Source of the DNA: Bacillota bacterium
Lineage (GTDB): Bacteria; Bacillota; Clostridia; Lachnospirales; Lachnospiraceae
Length of the DNA stretch: 64,000 nucleotides
Assembly (NCBI GenBank): GCA_023411225.1
Contig: JAEYPA010000108.1
Location: 5,650 to 69,649, forward strand
Direction: 5' to 3'
Shown: positions 54,235 to 61,777 of the stretch, in pieces
Layout of the letters: each line of letters begins with the position of its first letter
Position numbering within the stretch: the first letter of the stretch is position 1
Translations under genes and position numbers: made by a program
Notes under the pieces: generated by a model
Database searches by the model: none
Told to the model about the DNA's origin: nothing
The model's input: the letters and a program-made list of their open reading frames with translations, nothing else

Positions 54235-55731
54235 ATGTTTACAAAGAAAAAATTACTATCCATATTATTGATGTTTGTTATTTTGGGGAATATTCTTGTA
54301 GGAGATGTAGTAGCTGCTACTACAACAGCTACTGACGCAAAGAAGACAGAAGAGAAGTCTCCACAGACCAATACTGTCTCTGGTGTTTCCAGCTTTACAG
54401 TCAACGCTAAAAAAGGACCTTCTGTAGTAGCCGAGTCTGCTATTATTATGGAAGCCTCCACCGGTATGGTGTTATATTCTAAGAATATTAATGACAAGCA
54501 CTATCCGGCCAGTATCACTAAAATAATGACAGCTTTATTAGCAGTGGAGAATTGTTCTCTCAATGAGACCGTGACCTGTAGCCATGATGCAGTCTTCGGC
54601 ATTGAGTCCGGTGCTGCCCATATTGGGGCTGACGTTGGGGAGCAGTTTACAATGGAGCAATGTCTTTATGCATTAATGTTAAAGAGTGCCAATGAGATTG
54701 CCAATGCCATAGGAGAACATATAGCTGGAAGTGTACCAAAGTTTGCCGAGATGATGACAGCAAAAGCGAAAGCGCTGGGCTGTAAGAATACTCATTTTAC
54801 TAATCCTCATGGATTGCATAACAGTGAACACTATACCACTGCTTATGACATGGCCTTGATTACTAGGGCAGCTATGAAGAATCAAACCTATCGTACGATA
54901 GCAGGAACTAAAAGATATGTTATCCCACCAACCAATAAACAATCTGAGGCCAGATATCTGACCAACAAACATCAGATGATAAACCCAAATGATTATCCTC
55001 AGTATGAATATAAATATACTCTTACGGGAAAGACCGGTTACACTGATCAAGCCGGTAACACCTTAGTCACTGTTGCCAAAAAGGACGGCCTGGAATTAAT
55101 ATGTGTTGTGTTGAAATCTAAACCTTCCTATGCGAAATGTAATCAATATACAGATACCATTTCCCTACTGGACTACTGCTTTGCCAATTTCTCCGTATAC
55201 AATATAGATGAGGCGAAGAATGCACCTCTTATTGATGAAGAGCTACTCTTTACAAAATATAACTATCTATATGATAGCAGCAAGTCCCCTCTTAAAATTG
55301 AAGGTAGCAATTCTGTTATAATTCCTAATACGGCAGACTTGAAAAATGTAAAACAAAAGATTACTTATTTCAAGGATATATCCATCAAAGAGGGAAACAA
55401 TATTGTTGGTTCTATCACTTATACCTTGGATGGAACCGTTGTTGGAAGTAACAATATCATTTTTACAAAAAATAAAGACATGCATGTATTGGAAAATAAT
55501 CCTGTGGTACAAAAAAACACCGAAAAGCCCCTAGCCGACATCTTTAATTTAGATCAAGGTGCTAGCTTATCTACCATACTAATCACATTGGGACTTGTTC
55601 TATTTGTAATTCTTATATTGGTTCTTATTCTATGTATCATAAATAAGCGTAGAAAGACCAGCCCGGCCAATAAGTATTCCTCCAAAAAGAGCACTAAGTC
55701 CTATACTTCGTTACATGATATGTTTAAATAA
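54235..55731 (+). CDS. D-alanyl-D-alanine carboxypeptidase (low-molecular-weight PBP, DacF-like)
   Basis: 498 aa. Signal peptide at the start (MFTKKKLLSILLMFVILGN, ending before VVAA). Serine carboxypeptidase core with S93-I-T-K96, S151-A-N153 and K266-T-G268. It trims the terminal D-Ala of peptidoglycan stems. An extra beta-domain (360-430) and a true C-terminal membrane helix (about 450-472) with a basic tail follow, in contrast to the usual amphipathic helix. ATG 54235 is 5 nt after AGAGGAG. Confidence 0.92.
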   Translation: MFTKKKLLSILLMFVILGNILVGDVVAATTTATDAKKTEEKSPQTNTVSGVSSFTVNAKKGPSVVAESAIIMEASTGMVLYSKNINDKHYPASITKIMTALLAVENCSLNETVTCSHDAVFGIESGAAHIGADVGEQFTMEQCLYALMLKSANEIANAIGEHIAGSVPKFAEMMTAKAKALGCKNTHFTNPHGLHNSEHYTTAYDMALITRAAMKNQTYRTIAGTKRYVIPPTNKQSEARYLTNKHQMINPNDYPQYEYKYTLTGKTGYTDQAGNTLVTVAKKDGLELICVVLKSKPSYAKCNQYTDTISLLDYCFANFSVYNIDEAKNAPLIDEELLFTKYNYLYDSSKSPLKIEGSNSVIIPNTADLKNVKQKITYFKDISIKEGNNIVGSITYTLDGTVVGSNNIIFTKNKDMHVLENNPVVQKNTEKPLADIFNLDQGASLSTILITLGLVLFVILILVLILCIINKRRKTSPANKYSSKKSTKSYTSLHDMFK

Positions 55732-55743
55732 AACTTTATTCAA

Positions 55744-55784
55744 TAAAGGCTAAGGATGGAAACCACTCCAATCCTTAGCCTTAA
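55744..55784. terminator. Terminator between convergent dacF-like and exonuclease genes
   Basis: Stem AAGGCTAAGGAT (about 55745-55758) / ATCCTTAGCCTT (55771-55782). Its right arm covers the stop codon of the minus-strand exonuclease gene, and it is usable in both directions. Confidence 0.7.
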
Positions 55785-56737
55785 TTTGTTGCCTTCTTAT
55801 CACGTTTCTCTTTTTTTCTTCTTTTAATTTCCTTCTGTTTTAGCTGTATTGCTGCTGCCTCTGCTTCATCAACCAATTTGAGAATCTTTATCGCATATAC
55901 TTTATCCCCATCCGTCTTTTTCAAACGTAATTTTCCTTTTAAATATCCATGCTTTCTACATAATGCAAGACAATAATAATTTTTGGTATTACTAGAAAAC
56001 CATTTGACCCTTTTAGCTGCCCTTTTCCCACACAAATAACATACCGTAGAAACTACATCTTTATCTTGGATGGCATCTTCCTTTGTCTTGAATTCTCTGG
56101 ATATATACTTACTATATAGATCATATTTAATATAGATTTCTTCCTCTTTATTCTTAGGATTCTGGTAACAATCAATCGAAAAACTTCGAAGTGTCTCCTC
56201 CCATAGTCTTACAAAGACTTCAGCGGTATATCTGGCATCGTGAATCGCACTGTGAAAGAACTCTTTTTTCCTAATCTGTAAGAAGTCTACTGCATATTCC
56301 AAGGTATGAGGATTCTTTACACCCTCATATTGTAGAGCAAAAAGTTTTTGCACATCATAATACCGGATTGGTCCTAGCAGAAGAGGTAAAAGGTGGTAAT
56401 AGGCAAGATTACGTTGTAACTCTGTAAGGTCCATATTACCCCAGGTGCAAAATACATATTCGTCTCCACACCAGTTAAAAAACTCTTTACTTACTTCCGA
56501 AAAGTATTTCTGATTTTTCAAATCCTTTATATCAATATTTAGTAGCTCTTGTGTTTTATAATGAAACTCCGAATAAACCTGAGGTCTAATATAGCTGTGA
56601 AATTCATCCAAAATCTTTCTCTGACTACTTACTTTTACAGCTCCAACCTCAATAATCTCAAAGGGAAGCTTTTCACGCTCACTTCCTTTGCCTTGTGGGC
56701 TCTGATTCCATTCCAAGTCAACAATTATATAATTCAT
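55781..56737 (-). CDS. DEDDh 3'-5' exonuclease (KapD-like) with a cysteine-rich tail
   Basis: 318 aa. Exonuclease residues D7, E9 (VDLEWNQ), D103 (WGNMDLTEL), and H162/D167 (HSAIHDARYTA) are in place. Unlike plain family members it has a C-terminal extension with C233, C236, C256 and C260, possibly a zinc ribbon, and a long basic tail (KRRKKEKRDKK) that may bind nucleic acid. Substrate (RNA or DNA) unknown. Confidence 0.88.
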   Translation of the reverse strand: MNYIIVDLEWNQSPQGKGSEREKLPFEIIEVGAVKVSSQRKILDEFHSYIRPQVYSEFHYKTQELLNIDIKDLKNQKYFSEVSKEFFNWCGDEYVFCTWGNMDLTELQRNLAYYHLLPLLLGPIRYYDVQKLFALQYEGVKNPHTLEYAVDFLQIRKKEFFHSAIHDARYTAEVFVRLWEETLRSFSIDCYQNPKNKEEEIYIKYDLYSKYISREFKTKEDAIQDKDVVSTVCYLCGKRAAKRVKWFSSNTKNYYCLALCRKHGYLKGKLRLKKTDGDKVYAIKILKLVDEAEAAAIQLKQKEIKRRKKEKRDKKATN

Positions 56738-56755
56738 AAAGTCTCCTGCCCGATG

Positions 56756-57121
56756 TTATAATACTTTGAATTTAGCTGTATCAGATGGTTGATCATCTAA
56801 CTGTTCTTTCTTGAGTTCTAAAAGCTCTCTTTTATTGATAACATAAATGGCTTTTTCATATTTTAAAATTTCTTCCATCATCTTACTTATTTCTTTATTA
56901 AAAGCATCCTGTCTTTCCTGAGTCTTTTCTAATATATCCTTCTTCTCTGCTTTGTAAATGCTTACAAGTACATCAATAAATAAAAAGGTTGCAATTAGCA
57001 TAACAATAGTAGCACAAATCATTGTTACTATATCTTCCCTAAATTCTGCAAAGCAGTAAACCAAAAATATTATAGCTGCTACAAAAAAGATGGAATAAAA
57101 CATATTAGCTATCTTTTTCAT
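56756..57121 (-). CDS. Two-helix membrane protein with a coiled-coil tail
   Basis: 121 aa. Two membrane helices (about 5-25 and 30-55), then a charged helical cytoplasmic part. No family recognised. SD GGGAGGA. Lies 18 bp before the exonuclease gene on the same strand, so likely co-transcribed. Confidence 0.68.
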   Translation of the reverse strand: MKKIANMFYSIFFVAAIIFLVYCFAEFREDIVTMICATIVMLIATFLFIDVLVSIYKAEKKDILEKTQERQDAFNKEISKMMEEILKYEKAIYVINKRELLELKKEQLDDQPSDTAKFKVL

Positions 57122-57248
57122 CTGATTCCTCCCATTTCCCTTATAATATTCTATTGTACCACATTATACATTAATATATATAGTATATGTTTGATATTTT
57201 TACATAATTTCATACATAATAAGTAATTTAATCAGGATAAACGTCCTT

Positions 57249-57263
57249 TTAAGACTGTCTTAA
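57249..57263. promoter_or_regulatory. Palindrome upstream of padR
   Basis: Perfect 15-bp palindrome TTAAGAC-T-GTCTTAA. Lies about 105 bp before padR; possible operator. Its AAGACTGT also pairs with ACAGTCTT at 57288-57295, so a hairpin is an alternative. Confidence 0.4.
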
Positions 57264-57325
57264 GCCCCTGTTCCATCTTCCCAAGTTACAGTCTTGGAGT
57301 GATTTTTACAGATTACTATTGATTA

Positions 57326-57339
57326 ACACAGTACTGTGT
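57326..57339. promoter_or_regulatory. Palindrome just ahead of padR, possible operator
   Basis: Perfect 14-bp palindrome ACACAGTACTGTGT, about 25 bp ahead of the padR start. PadR repressors bind inverted repeats in their own promoters. No direct evidence for binding here. Confidence 0.45.
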
Positions 57340-57365
57340 GGTGCGATGTATATAGGAGGTAAAAT

Positions 57366-57701
57366 ATGGACATAGAAGAATGGAAATCACAGATGAAACG
57401 CGGTACTCTTGACTTATGCATTTTAATTTTGTTGAATCAAAAAGCTTATTATGGGTATGAACTTATACAAAAGATTAGTCAATATCCAATTATTTCGGCT
57501 AAAGAAAGTACTGTCTATCCTTTATTAAGGAGACTTCTTAAGGAAGGTTTTTTGACTTCCACTTGGCAGGATACAAGGGAAGGATTACCCTCTCGTAAAT
57601 ACTACTCTATTACAGAAGATGGAAAAAAATATTTAGATAGAATGTCTTTAGAATGGAATAACTTATTAAATGCTATTTCTGATTTGAAGGGAGAAGAATA
57701 A
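57366..57701 (+). CDS. PadR-family transcriptional regulator
   Basis: 111 aa winged-helix protein. RGTLDLCILILLNQKAYYGYELIQKI then ESTVYPLLRRLLKEGFLTS and GLPSRKYYSITEDGKKYLD are PadR hallmarks. Represses its own operon in the family. Its stop overlaps the start of the next gene by 1 bp (TAATG). SD GGAGG. Confidence 0.94.
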   Translation: MDIEEWKSQMKRGTLDLCILILLNQKAYYGYELIQKISQYPIISAKESTVYPLLRRLLKEGFLTSTWQDTREGLPSRKYYSITEDGKKYLDRMSLEWNNLLNAISDLKGEE

Positions 57702-58264
57702 TGGATTCAACATTGGATAACTATTTAGATTCTATTTATCGGCACCTAAAACCTTTATCAACTTCTGAAAAGGTTGATATTATTAAAGAAATTAAGTGTC
57801 AAATAATCGAAATGGAAAAAGACGAGGGACTTTCCCCACAACAAATAATTGATAAATTGGGTGATCCAAAAGATATGGCAAGAGCATATCTTAGTGACTT
57901 AATATACGAGAATAGCCGTTTTAATCGCCAAAAATTTATGGCCATCTTTGCTTTTTATGGATTGACGGGTCTCTCTGGTGCAATTATTATTCCATTTTTG
58001 GGGATTTTAGCACCTTCATTAAAATTTTTCGGTATTGTAACACCAATCCTGGGGATAGTCAAATTAATTGGTTTTATCTTTCATTTTGATATACCATTTG
58101 TGTTGATTACTATTGGTGCTGTTGAATTACATCCCATTTTAGCCTTTTTGACATCATTTTTAATAGGTATTGGAATGTATAAATTGGGTTGCAAATTATG
58201 GGAAGTATTGAAGACATATATTCACAATGTAAGTAAACGAAAAAATGAGTTGTTTAATGATTAA
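57701..58264 (+). CDS. HAAS-domain (DUF1700) membrane protein
   Basis: 187 aa. A helical cytoplasmic N-terminus (LDSIYRHLKPLSTSEKVDIIKEI, LGDPKDMARAYL), the HAAS signature, then four hydrophobic helices. HAAS proteins pair with PadR regulators, often as membrane-signal receptors. Probably modulates PadR. Confidence 0.88.
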   Translation: MDSTLDNYLDSIYRHLKPLSTSEKVDIIKEIKCQIIEMEKDEGLSPQQIIDKLGDPKDMARAYLSDLIYENSRFNRQKFMAIFAFYGLTGLSGAIIIPFLGILAPSLKFFGIVTPILGIVKLIGFIFHFDIPFVLITIGAVELHPILAFLTSFLIGIGMYKLGCKLWEVLKTYIHNVSKRKNELFND

Positions 58265-58315
58265 ACGTAAGGTTAAAATGTCAGACTTTAACTTTGAGGG
58301 GGCTTTTCTATACAT

Positions 58316-58355
58316 AAAAAATGCCACACCATTAATTCCAAATGATGTGGCATTC
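58316..58355 (-). terminator. Terminator of tRNA-Arg
   Basis: Arms 58341-58354 and 58320-58333 pair over 14 bp on the minus strand (one U-G), then T6. Confidence 0.85.
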
Positions 58356-58362
58356 ACTAAAA

Positions 58363-58434
58363 CGTTCCCAGCGGGAATCGAACCTGCAACTGAGACTTAG
58401 GAGGTCCCTGTTATATCCATTTAACTATGAGAAC
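58363..58434 (-). tRNA. tRNA-Arg (anticodon CCT)
   Basis: 72 nt. Acceptor GTTCTCA/TGGGAAC, D stem GTTA/TAAC, anticodon loop CTCCTAA (CCT, Arg codon AGG), a 4-nt variable loop, T arm GCAGG-TTCGATT-CCCGC. The middle T-stem pair is A-C, a mismatch, and one anticodon-stem pair is G-U. Discriminator G, no CCA. The promoter and terminator look functional. Confidence 0.9.
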
Positions 58435-58480
58435 TTCTTTTCATCTGAATCAAAGAGTACTTAATCCAGACACAATAATT

Positions 58481-58509
58481 ATTATAATCGGAGATAACAA
58501 TTTCGTCAA
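58481..58509 (-). promoter_or_regulatory. Promoter of tRNA-Arg
   Basis: TTGACG (58504-58509), 17 bp, TATAAT (58481-58486) on the minus strand. Confidence 0.87.
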
Positions 58510-58520
58510 CCTAAAGATAT

Positions 58521-59408
58521 CTAGTACAATTCTTCAAATTTAACAGTGCCCTGCATCCAGACGACCCCTTTAAATCTTCTCCCAACAGCAGGTTCTCCTA
58601 CTAAATCCTTCTTTGCAATACAAAGTTCAAATTTGAGTTCATTGCAATCAATTACCATAGAGTATATCTCTTCTTTCGTGTACTCATTAACAATGGTCTC
58701 ATAATCCAATATAGTTCCAACCACCAAGTAATTATCTGATTCAGAACCATATGGAACAAAAGTGCTGTCAACAATGGAGTAAACATCCTCATTCTTTGTT
58801 CTTTTACTAATGGATGCATATAAATCAATATCATCTATGGTTAAGCTGTCTATGGCTTCCTGATTACCTTCTCTGGCTTGAGCAAGTAACTGGTTTCTCT
58901 TTTTTGTTTCCACAGTTTTATTCTTCTTACTCTTCTGCTTCTTTTCAATTCCAAGAAGAATCTTACCCTCTAAGGACAAACCTGTTAACATGACAGATAA
59001 ATCCTGCCCCATACTTCTTTTACGGTTACGAAGCCCCAGGTATTCCATCACATTCTGCAAGTAAAATATCAGGCTAACACCAACCCTGATATCATCGCAC
59101 ATACCTGTATAACTATTATTATCTACTTTTTTATTAAAAGTTACCTCTTCCTTTGTGGAAATGGTTTTCCCAATATAGTATGGATAATAATTCTCTAAAC
59201 GAAATACGCCTTTATCATCATATTCTCCGCGTAAAGCGATTCCCATATTTTGTGCAAACTCCTTTGCCACCTCAGCGTACATGGTTCTGTTATCCGTCAT
59301 TACCATCTTATCATGTGTGGAATTGTTTAATATATACTCAATAAGTTTATCCATTTCAATCTGACTACTCATCTGGCTAAACCCAATTGCTCTAAGATAA
59401 CTATGCAT
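58521..59408 (-). CDS. DUF3881-family protein
   Basis: 295 aa, no signal, no membrane helix. The start MHSYLRAIGFSQM and the alpha/beta body match what I recall of DUF3881, a family known mainly from Lachnospiraceae. Function unknown. The Lys-rich stretch KKQKSKKNKTVETKKR (about 155-170) may be a flexible linker. SD GGAG. Confidence 0.75.
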   Translation of the reverse strand: MHSYLRAIGFSQMSSQIEMDKLIEYILNNSTHDKMVMTDNRTMYAEVAKEFAQNMGIALRGEYDDKGVFRLENYYPYYIGKTISTKEEVTFNKKVDNNSYTGMCDDIRVGVSLIFYLQNVMEYLGLRNRKRSMGQDLSVMLTGLSLEGKILLGIEKKQKSKKNKTVETKKRNQLLAQAREGNQEAIDSLTIDDIDLYASISKRTKNEDVYSIVDSTFVPYGSESDNYLVVGTILDYETIVNEYTKEEIYSMVIDCNELKFELCIAKKDLVGEPAVGRRFKGVVWMQGTVKFEELY

Positions 59409-59519
59409 AGCTCCAATACCCCCTTTACTACATAAGTAATAAGCATATCTATTTATATCACCAATTTTGCAATTTGTCTACTTACTTTGAGGGATATTCT
59501 TTTACCTATAATTGGACGT

Positions 59520-60587
59520 CTACAAACTCTCTACCGTATCTATAATGAATAACGTATGATAGTCCATCAGATTCTTCTCTATCCATTCATTACATTTATT
59601 CCCCTCTTTGTCCCTTATAATACGTATAACAGGACGTGTAGGACAACTATTGTTCTGCCTTAATACAATACCTAGCTCTTTTTCATTCGTCAGTACGATA
59701 GTTCCATTAGGAAATGCTGCAACTGAATCATTAAAAACCTTCACCACCTGATGTGAGAACTTGAGGCCACTTTGACTGACTATATATTCTATTGCTTCAT
59801 GAACCTTCCTTGGTTTCACCATATATCCATAGACTAAGCTATCAAACGAATCGCATACAGCCACTATCTTACTGCCTATCTTAATCTTATCTCCATTCAA
59901 CCGAAAAGGATAGCCTGAGCCATTGCACATCTCATGATGATATAAAATAATCTCCTTGGAGGCAGAAGACAACCACTCTGCATTTTCTACTACATTATAA
60001 CCATAGATAACATGCTTCTTTATTTCCTTTAATTCATTTAAGCTATAATTCTTTTTTTGATGTCCTTTAAACTTTACATCTATACAGGAGTAACCTATGT
60101 CATGAAGAATACTTCCTACTGCAACATCCATAACTTTAGATTTAGATAGATTCAAACGGATTGCCAAAAGTACGGAAAGCGCACATACACTAAGACTATG
60201 GCTATAAATCTCTTCACTTCTTTGTCTAACTCCTGCTATATTGTATATAACGTGCTCATTATCTAAAACTTCTAGAATAACTTCCTCTGCAATATGATTG
60301 ACTTGATTGGCCTGATTTGGCATGCTAAATGAAAATCGATCTAAGGTATCCCTTATTTTATGTAAACACTGCGATTTTATTTCATTTTCACTGATTTTAC
60401 CTTCTTCAATACCAATAGAATACTCATCTTCTACATATATGAATTGAATATCCATAGTCTTAAGCGGTTCAATGTATTCCGTTTTAAGATGTATTCCGGC
60501 GGGTAAGAGAATAATATCATTTTGTCCATATACATCTTTAGCCAGTATCTCAGTACCCTTTATTGCACTAATTTCTAATTTTCTCAT
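59520..60587 (-). CDS. HD-GYP-domain protein (c-di-GMP phosphodiesterase family)
   Basis: 355 aa. An N-terminal region of about 115 residues without known motif precedes an HD-GYP domain with HD at 162-163 (LHDIGYS), HHE at 217-219 and GSGYP at 223-227. The usual HDIGK is HDIGY here. It likely hydrolyses c-di-GMP, which would affect motility and pili. ATG 60585-60587 is 5 nt after GGAGGGG. Confidence 0.85.
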   Translation of the reverse strand: MRKLEISAIKGTEILAKDVYGQNDIILLPAGIHLKTEYIEPLKTMDIQFIYVEDEYSIGIEEGKISENEIKSQCLHKIRDTLDRFSFSMPNQANQVNHIAEEVILEVLDNEHVIYNIAGVRQRSEEIYSHSLSVCALSVLLAIRLNLSKSKVMDVAVGSILHDIGYSCIDVKFKGHQKKNYSLNELKEIKKHVIYGYNVVENAEWLSSASKEIILYHHEMCNGSGYPFRLNGDKIKIGSKIVAVCDSFDSLVYGYMVKPRKVHEAIEYIVSQSGLKFSHQVVKVFNDSVAAFPNGTIVLTNEKELGIVLRQNNSCPTRPVIRIIRDKEGNKCNEWIEKNLMDYHTLFIIDTVESL

Positions 60588-60860
60588 AAGCCCCTCCATC
60601 TACAAGTACATTTATATTACTTTCTATATTATACTTAATTTTCCATTCTATGTATATATCATTGTCGATAGTTATTGTCTTATTTTCTCATATTTATATT
60701 GTTTCATATATACATTAATATTGTTTATTATATATATATATCGGATATAAATGTGTACTTATTTGTATAATTGTGTTATAATATTTGTGGATTCATACGA
60801 ATCTTTTTTAATTTTTTTATTATATTACAAATTGTATACATCATAGAGAGGAGTGTTATT

Positions 60861-61607
60861 ATGGATTTAACCAACTTGATTGCAACAGGAACATCATCAC
60901 AAGTTTATTGCTACAACGATCAAGCTGTTAAGGTATTTAACTCTAACATGTCAAAAGTAGATGTTCTTTTAGAAGCTCTTAATACATCTCGTGTTGAATT
61001 GACAGGATTAGATCTTCCACATATCAAGCAGGTAACTATGGTTGAAGGAAAGTGGGCCATTGTTATGGATTATATTGAAGGACCTACCTTAGCTACTGTT
61101 ATGCAACAGAATCCCGGAGACATGGAAAAGTACATAGATAAAATGGTGGATACCCAATTAAATATTCAATCTAAAAAATCCCCTTTATTAAATAAACTAA
61201 AAGATAAGATGAAATCTCAGATTTCTAGTTTAACTGAGATTGATGATGTTATTAAGTATGATTTATTAACGAGATTAGATGGTATGCCAAAGCATAATAA
61301 GGTATGTCATGGTGATTTTGAGCCTCGTAACATTATTGTATCTGGAGATAAGTATTACACATTAGACTGGATTCATGCTTCTCAGGGTAATGCCAGTGCA
61401 GATGTAGCCCGTACCTATCTTCTACTTTCTCTATTCAATAAAGACATGGCCGATGCATATATGGACATCTTCTGCAAGAAGAGTCAGACGCCAAAGCAGT
61501 ATGTTCAGCAATGGCTCCCTATCGTTGCTGCTGCCCAACTGGCTAAAGGAAAACCAGAAGAGAGAGAGCTTCTTCTTAAATGGATCAACGTTGTCGAATA
61601 CGAATAG
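60861..61607 (+). CDS. APH-fold phosphotransferase (aminoglycoside/choline-kinase-like)
   Basis: 248 aa. Brenner-like motif HGDFEPRNIIV (about 152-162) and LDWIHASQGNASADVA hold the catalytic Asp and the metal Asp. Small-molecule kinase; the substrate is unknown, antibiotic resistance cannot be assumed. ATG at 60861 with GAGAGGAG upstream; a 30-residue hydrophobic upstream extension was rejected. A -10-like TATAAT lies at 60776-60781. Confidence 0.85.
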   Translation: MDLTNLIATGTSSQVYCYNDQAVKVFNSNMSKVDVLLEALNTSRVELTGLDLPHIKQVTMVEGKWAIVMDYIEGPTLATVMQQNPGDMEKYIDKMVDTQLNIQSKKSPLLNKLKDKMKSQISSLTEIDDVIKYDLLTRLDGMPKHNKVCHGDFEPRNIIVSGDKYYTLDWIHASQGNASADVARTYLLLSLFNKDMADAYMDIFCKKSQTPKQYVQQWLPIVAAAQLAKGKPEERELLLKWINVVEYE

Positions 61608-61639
61608 TTTGATTAATATTCTTTTATTTTCCTTCTTTC

Positions 61640-61684
61640 AAAAGAGTGGTGACCGGTGCTTCCCATTAGTCATCGCTCTTTTCC
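61640..61684 (+). terminator. Terminator of the APH-fold gene
   Basis: Arms 61640-61653 and 61669-61682 pair over 14 bp with two G-U pairs on the plus strand; ends in T4. Confidence 0.78.
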
Positions 61685-61710
61685 ATTAAGGATACATAAT
61701 TCTATCATTT

Positions 61711-61754
61711 TCAAAACGCCCTGCCACCATTAGGTAGCAAGGCGTTTTCCTTAT
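61711..61754 (-). terminator. Terminator of adhE
   Basis: Stem AAAACGCC(C)TGC / GCA(A)GGCGTTTT around 61718-61752. It follows the adhE stop by about 25 bp on the minus strand. Confidence 0.75.
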
Positions 61755-61777
61755 ACTAATAAATACTCGCACGTTTT

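Noticed and set aside
60861..61607. APH-fold gene as aminoglycoside resistance
   Set aside because: Motifs only support the broad kinase fold; choline- or sugar-kinase-like activity is as likely.
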